From Bacteroidales bacterium (lineage in GTDB: Bacteria > Bacteroidota > Bacteroidia > Bacteroidales > UBA7960): DNA of 8,381 bases. A model generated the notes under the pieces. The model saw only the letters and a list, made by a program, of their open reading frames with translations. It did no database searches and was not told the origin of the DNA. Shown here in pieces: positions 7,093 to 8,381 of this stretch (the first letter of the stretch is position 1; every line of letters begins with the position of its first letter). The stretch covers positions 1 through 8,381 of the forward strand of contig PWND01000304.1 in NCBI GenBank assembly GCA_003557965.1, given 5' to 3'. The position numbers and the translations under genes were made by a program.

Positions 7093-7190
7093 AAGAGGCT
7101 GTTTCAAAAGTATTTTATTTTTTTGAATGTATTGCATCTATTTGATTAATACAAAAAAAAAGTAATTTTCAGTTTTTGAAACTGCCTCTT
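7093..7190. terminator. 98-bp near-palindrome, probable terminator between convergent genes
   Basis: The left arm AAGAGGCTGTTTCAAAAG (7093-7110) pairs with the right arm TTTTTGAAACTGCCTCTT (7173-7190) at 16 of 18 positions. The intervening 62 nt can add A/T pairing, for example TGTATT (7129-7134) with AATACA (7148-7153). A run of T residues follows the right arm on the plus strand (7189-7194), as expected for intrinsic termination of the DUF4168-like transcript. On the minus strand the trailing T-run is weaker, so termination of cinA is less certain. The long loop is atypical for a simple terminator. Confidence 0.65.
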
Positions 7191-7234
7191 TTTTATTTCC
7201 TATAATAAAAACAATTTTGTTAGAATGCTGTAAG

Positions 7235-8381
7235 TTAATGTTTAACAAGGCGTTTTCGGAGCATGTTTAATGCTGTAAGTGAACTTCTTATAATGTTTCT
7301 CTCCCTTTTGTCTCCAAACAAAAATTTCTCACTAATTACTTCATTTTTGTCAGAAATCGCAATGTAAACAAGTCCTATAGGCTTGTCTTTACTTCCACCG
7401 GAAGGCCCTGCAATACCTGTAACGCCAATACCATAATCAGTTTCGAATTTTTTTCGGGCTCCCTCAGCCATTGCTTCTGCAACCTGAGAGCTTACTGAAC
7501 CATGTGCTTCAATCAAGGCTGATGGAATGTTTAATAGCCTTTCTTTTGACTCATTGCTATACGATACTATTGTACCTTTAAAGCACTTGGAGCTTCCTGA
7601 AATGCTTGTTAGCAAATGCGATAAATAGCCACCGGTGCAACTTTCAGCAATGCCTAATGATAGTTTTTTTTCAGACATTGATTTAATAATAATTTCTTCC
7701 AGGCTGTCATTGTCATAACCATAGATGTATTCAGGTATTAACTGTTTTAACTTATTTACTTCCTTTTTGATGGTATTTTCAGCTTCATTTTTGTTGCTGC
7801 TTTTACATGTAAGCCTTAATCTTACAGTGCCTGCCGAAGGTAAGTAAGCCAGTTCTAAATTTGATGGAAGCTCATTTTCCCATACTTCAAGCTTTTCTGC
7901 CAGAAAAGATTCCGGAATGCCTTGTGTTAAAACAGTTTTGTGCAATATGAAGTTTTTCTTTCTGCTCTTTTTTAAACCTGGAATTATGTGATTTTCTATC
8001 ATATACTTCATTTCATATGGAACCCCCGGCAAGGCAATAACTGTTTTTCCTTCTTTTTTTGAAATTAACCCGGGAGCAGTCCCCTCAGGATTCCTTATAA
8101 CATCAAATCCCTTAGGCACCATGGCTTGAAGATAGTTTAGCTCATTTATTTCCATTTCTCGCTTCTGAAAATATATTTTAATATCAGATAAAACTGTTTT
8201 ATTTAGCTCTAATTCGGTGTTAAAATATTTCGCCAATACATCCTTTGTTACATCATCTTTTGTAGGCCCGAGCCCCCCGGTAATTAAAACCAAATCAGAC
8301 CTTTTTGCAGCTGCTTTTAATGATTCCATTATATCATTGGCATTGTCAGAAATTATAGATATATGCGTCACAGGTATGGCA
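7235..8381 (-). CDS. cinA: CinA-family protein: MoCF-like domain plus PncC-type NMN deamidase domain, 5' end cut by window
   Basis: This gene reads in from the right edge, and the beginning of the protein is missing. The GTG at 8369-8371 is an internal valine (sense codons for A-I-P precede it), not a start. Counting from that valine, the MoCF/CinA N-terminal domain shows ITGGLGPTKDD (30-40), NPEGTAPGL (94-102) and ALPGVPYEM (113-121). The C-terminal CinA/PncC domain shows AESCTGG (242-248, with Ser244 the likely catalytic serine) and GVTGIAGPSGG (316-326). In characterised relatives the C-terminal domain converts NMN to nicotinic acid mononucleotide for NAD recycling. The N-terminal domain of some relatives hydrolyses ADP-ribose. 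The competence name is historical and no competence role is implied here. About 30-35 N-terminal residues should lie outside the window. The gene converges with the DUF4168-like gene, separated by 169 bp holding the inverted repeat. Confidence 0.93.
   Translation of the reverse strand, partial: AIPVTHISIISDNANDIMESLKAAAKRSDLVLITGGLGPTKDDVTKDVLAKYFNTELELNKTVLSDIKIYFQKREMEINELNYLQAMVPKGFDVIRNPEGTAPGLISKKEGKTVIALPGVPYEMKYMIENHIIPGLKKSRKKNFILHKTVLTQGIPESFLAEKLEVWENELPSNLELAYLPSAGTVRLRLTCKSSNKNEAENTIKKEVNKLKQLIPEYIYGYDNDSLEEIIIKSMSEKKLSLGIAESCTGGYLSHLLTSISGSSKCFKGTIVSYSNESKERLLNIPSALIEAHGSVSSQVAEAMAEGARKKFETDYGIGVTGIAGPSGGSKDKPIGLVYIAISDKNEVISEKFLFGDKRERNIIRSSLTALNMLRKRLVKH

Noticed and set aside
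8369..8371. GTG as the start codon of cinA
   Set aside because: The frame continues upstream to the window edge with sense codons, and CinA proteins have about 30 further N-terminal residues, so the gene is truncated by the window.

Overview
The window looks like chromosomal DNA from a member of the Bacteroidota. It is AT-rich, genes start at ATG after A-rich leaders without Shine-Dalgarno sequences, and two intergenic regions carry the TAnnTTTG promoter box of this phylum. One gene encodes a DUF5916 (CBM9-like plus beta-barrel) outer-membrane protein, a family concentrated in Bacteroidota. I see no tRNA, rRNA, CRISPR array, transposase, phage gene or obviously foreign block. Genus cannot be assigned from this stretch.

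Left part (1-3404, minus strand). A large DUF5916 outer-membrane protein gene is followed downstream, on the same strand, by an exported S41-family (tail-specific/C-terminal processing) peptidase-like gene. The peptidase gene runs off the window edge and is interrupted by an in-frame TAG at 234-236. The reading frame continues with recognisable family sequence on both sides of that stop, so this is a point nonsense mutation, a recent pseudogene, or a base-calling error.

Middle (3405-6379, plus strand). After a divergent intergenic region come two tightly spaced genes, a lysine-ketoglutarate reductase (3694-5007) and a saccharopine dehydrogenase (5042-6379). They correspond, in the same order, to the two halves of the bifunctional animal/plant enzyme AASS. 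Together they should convert lysine plus 2-oxoglutarate to saccharopine and then to aminoadipate semialdehyde plus glutamate. This is most likely lysine catabolism.

Right part (6380-8381). A small exported protein with two tandem copies of a DUF4168-like unit has its own promoter. The promoter position shows that the gene begins at 6502 rather than further upstream. It converges on cinA, which encodes a MoCF-like domain plus a PncC-type NMN deamidase domain and is cut by the right window edge. Between the convergent genes lies a 98-bp near-palindrome that probably acts as a terminator.

Most of the window is ordinary core or accessory metabolism. The points most worth a second look are the interrupted S41 gene, the tandem DUF4168 protein, the split LKR/SDH pair and the inverted-repeat element. 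I found no convincing undescribed multi-gene system.
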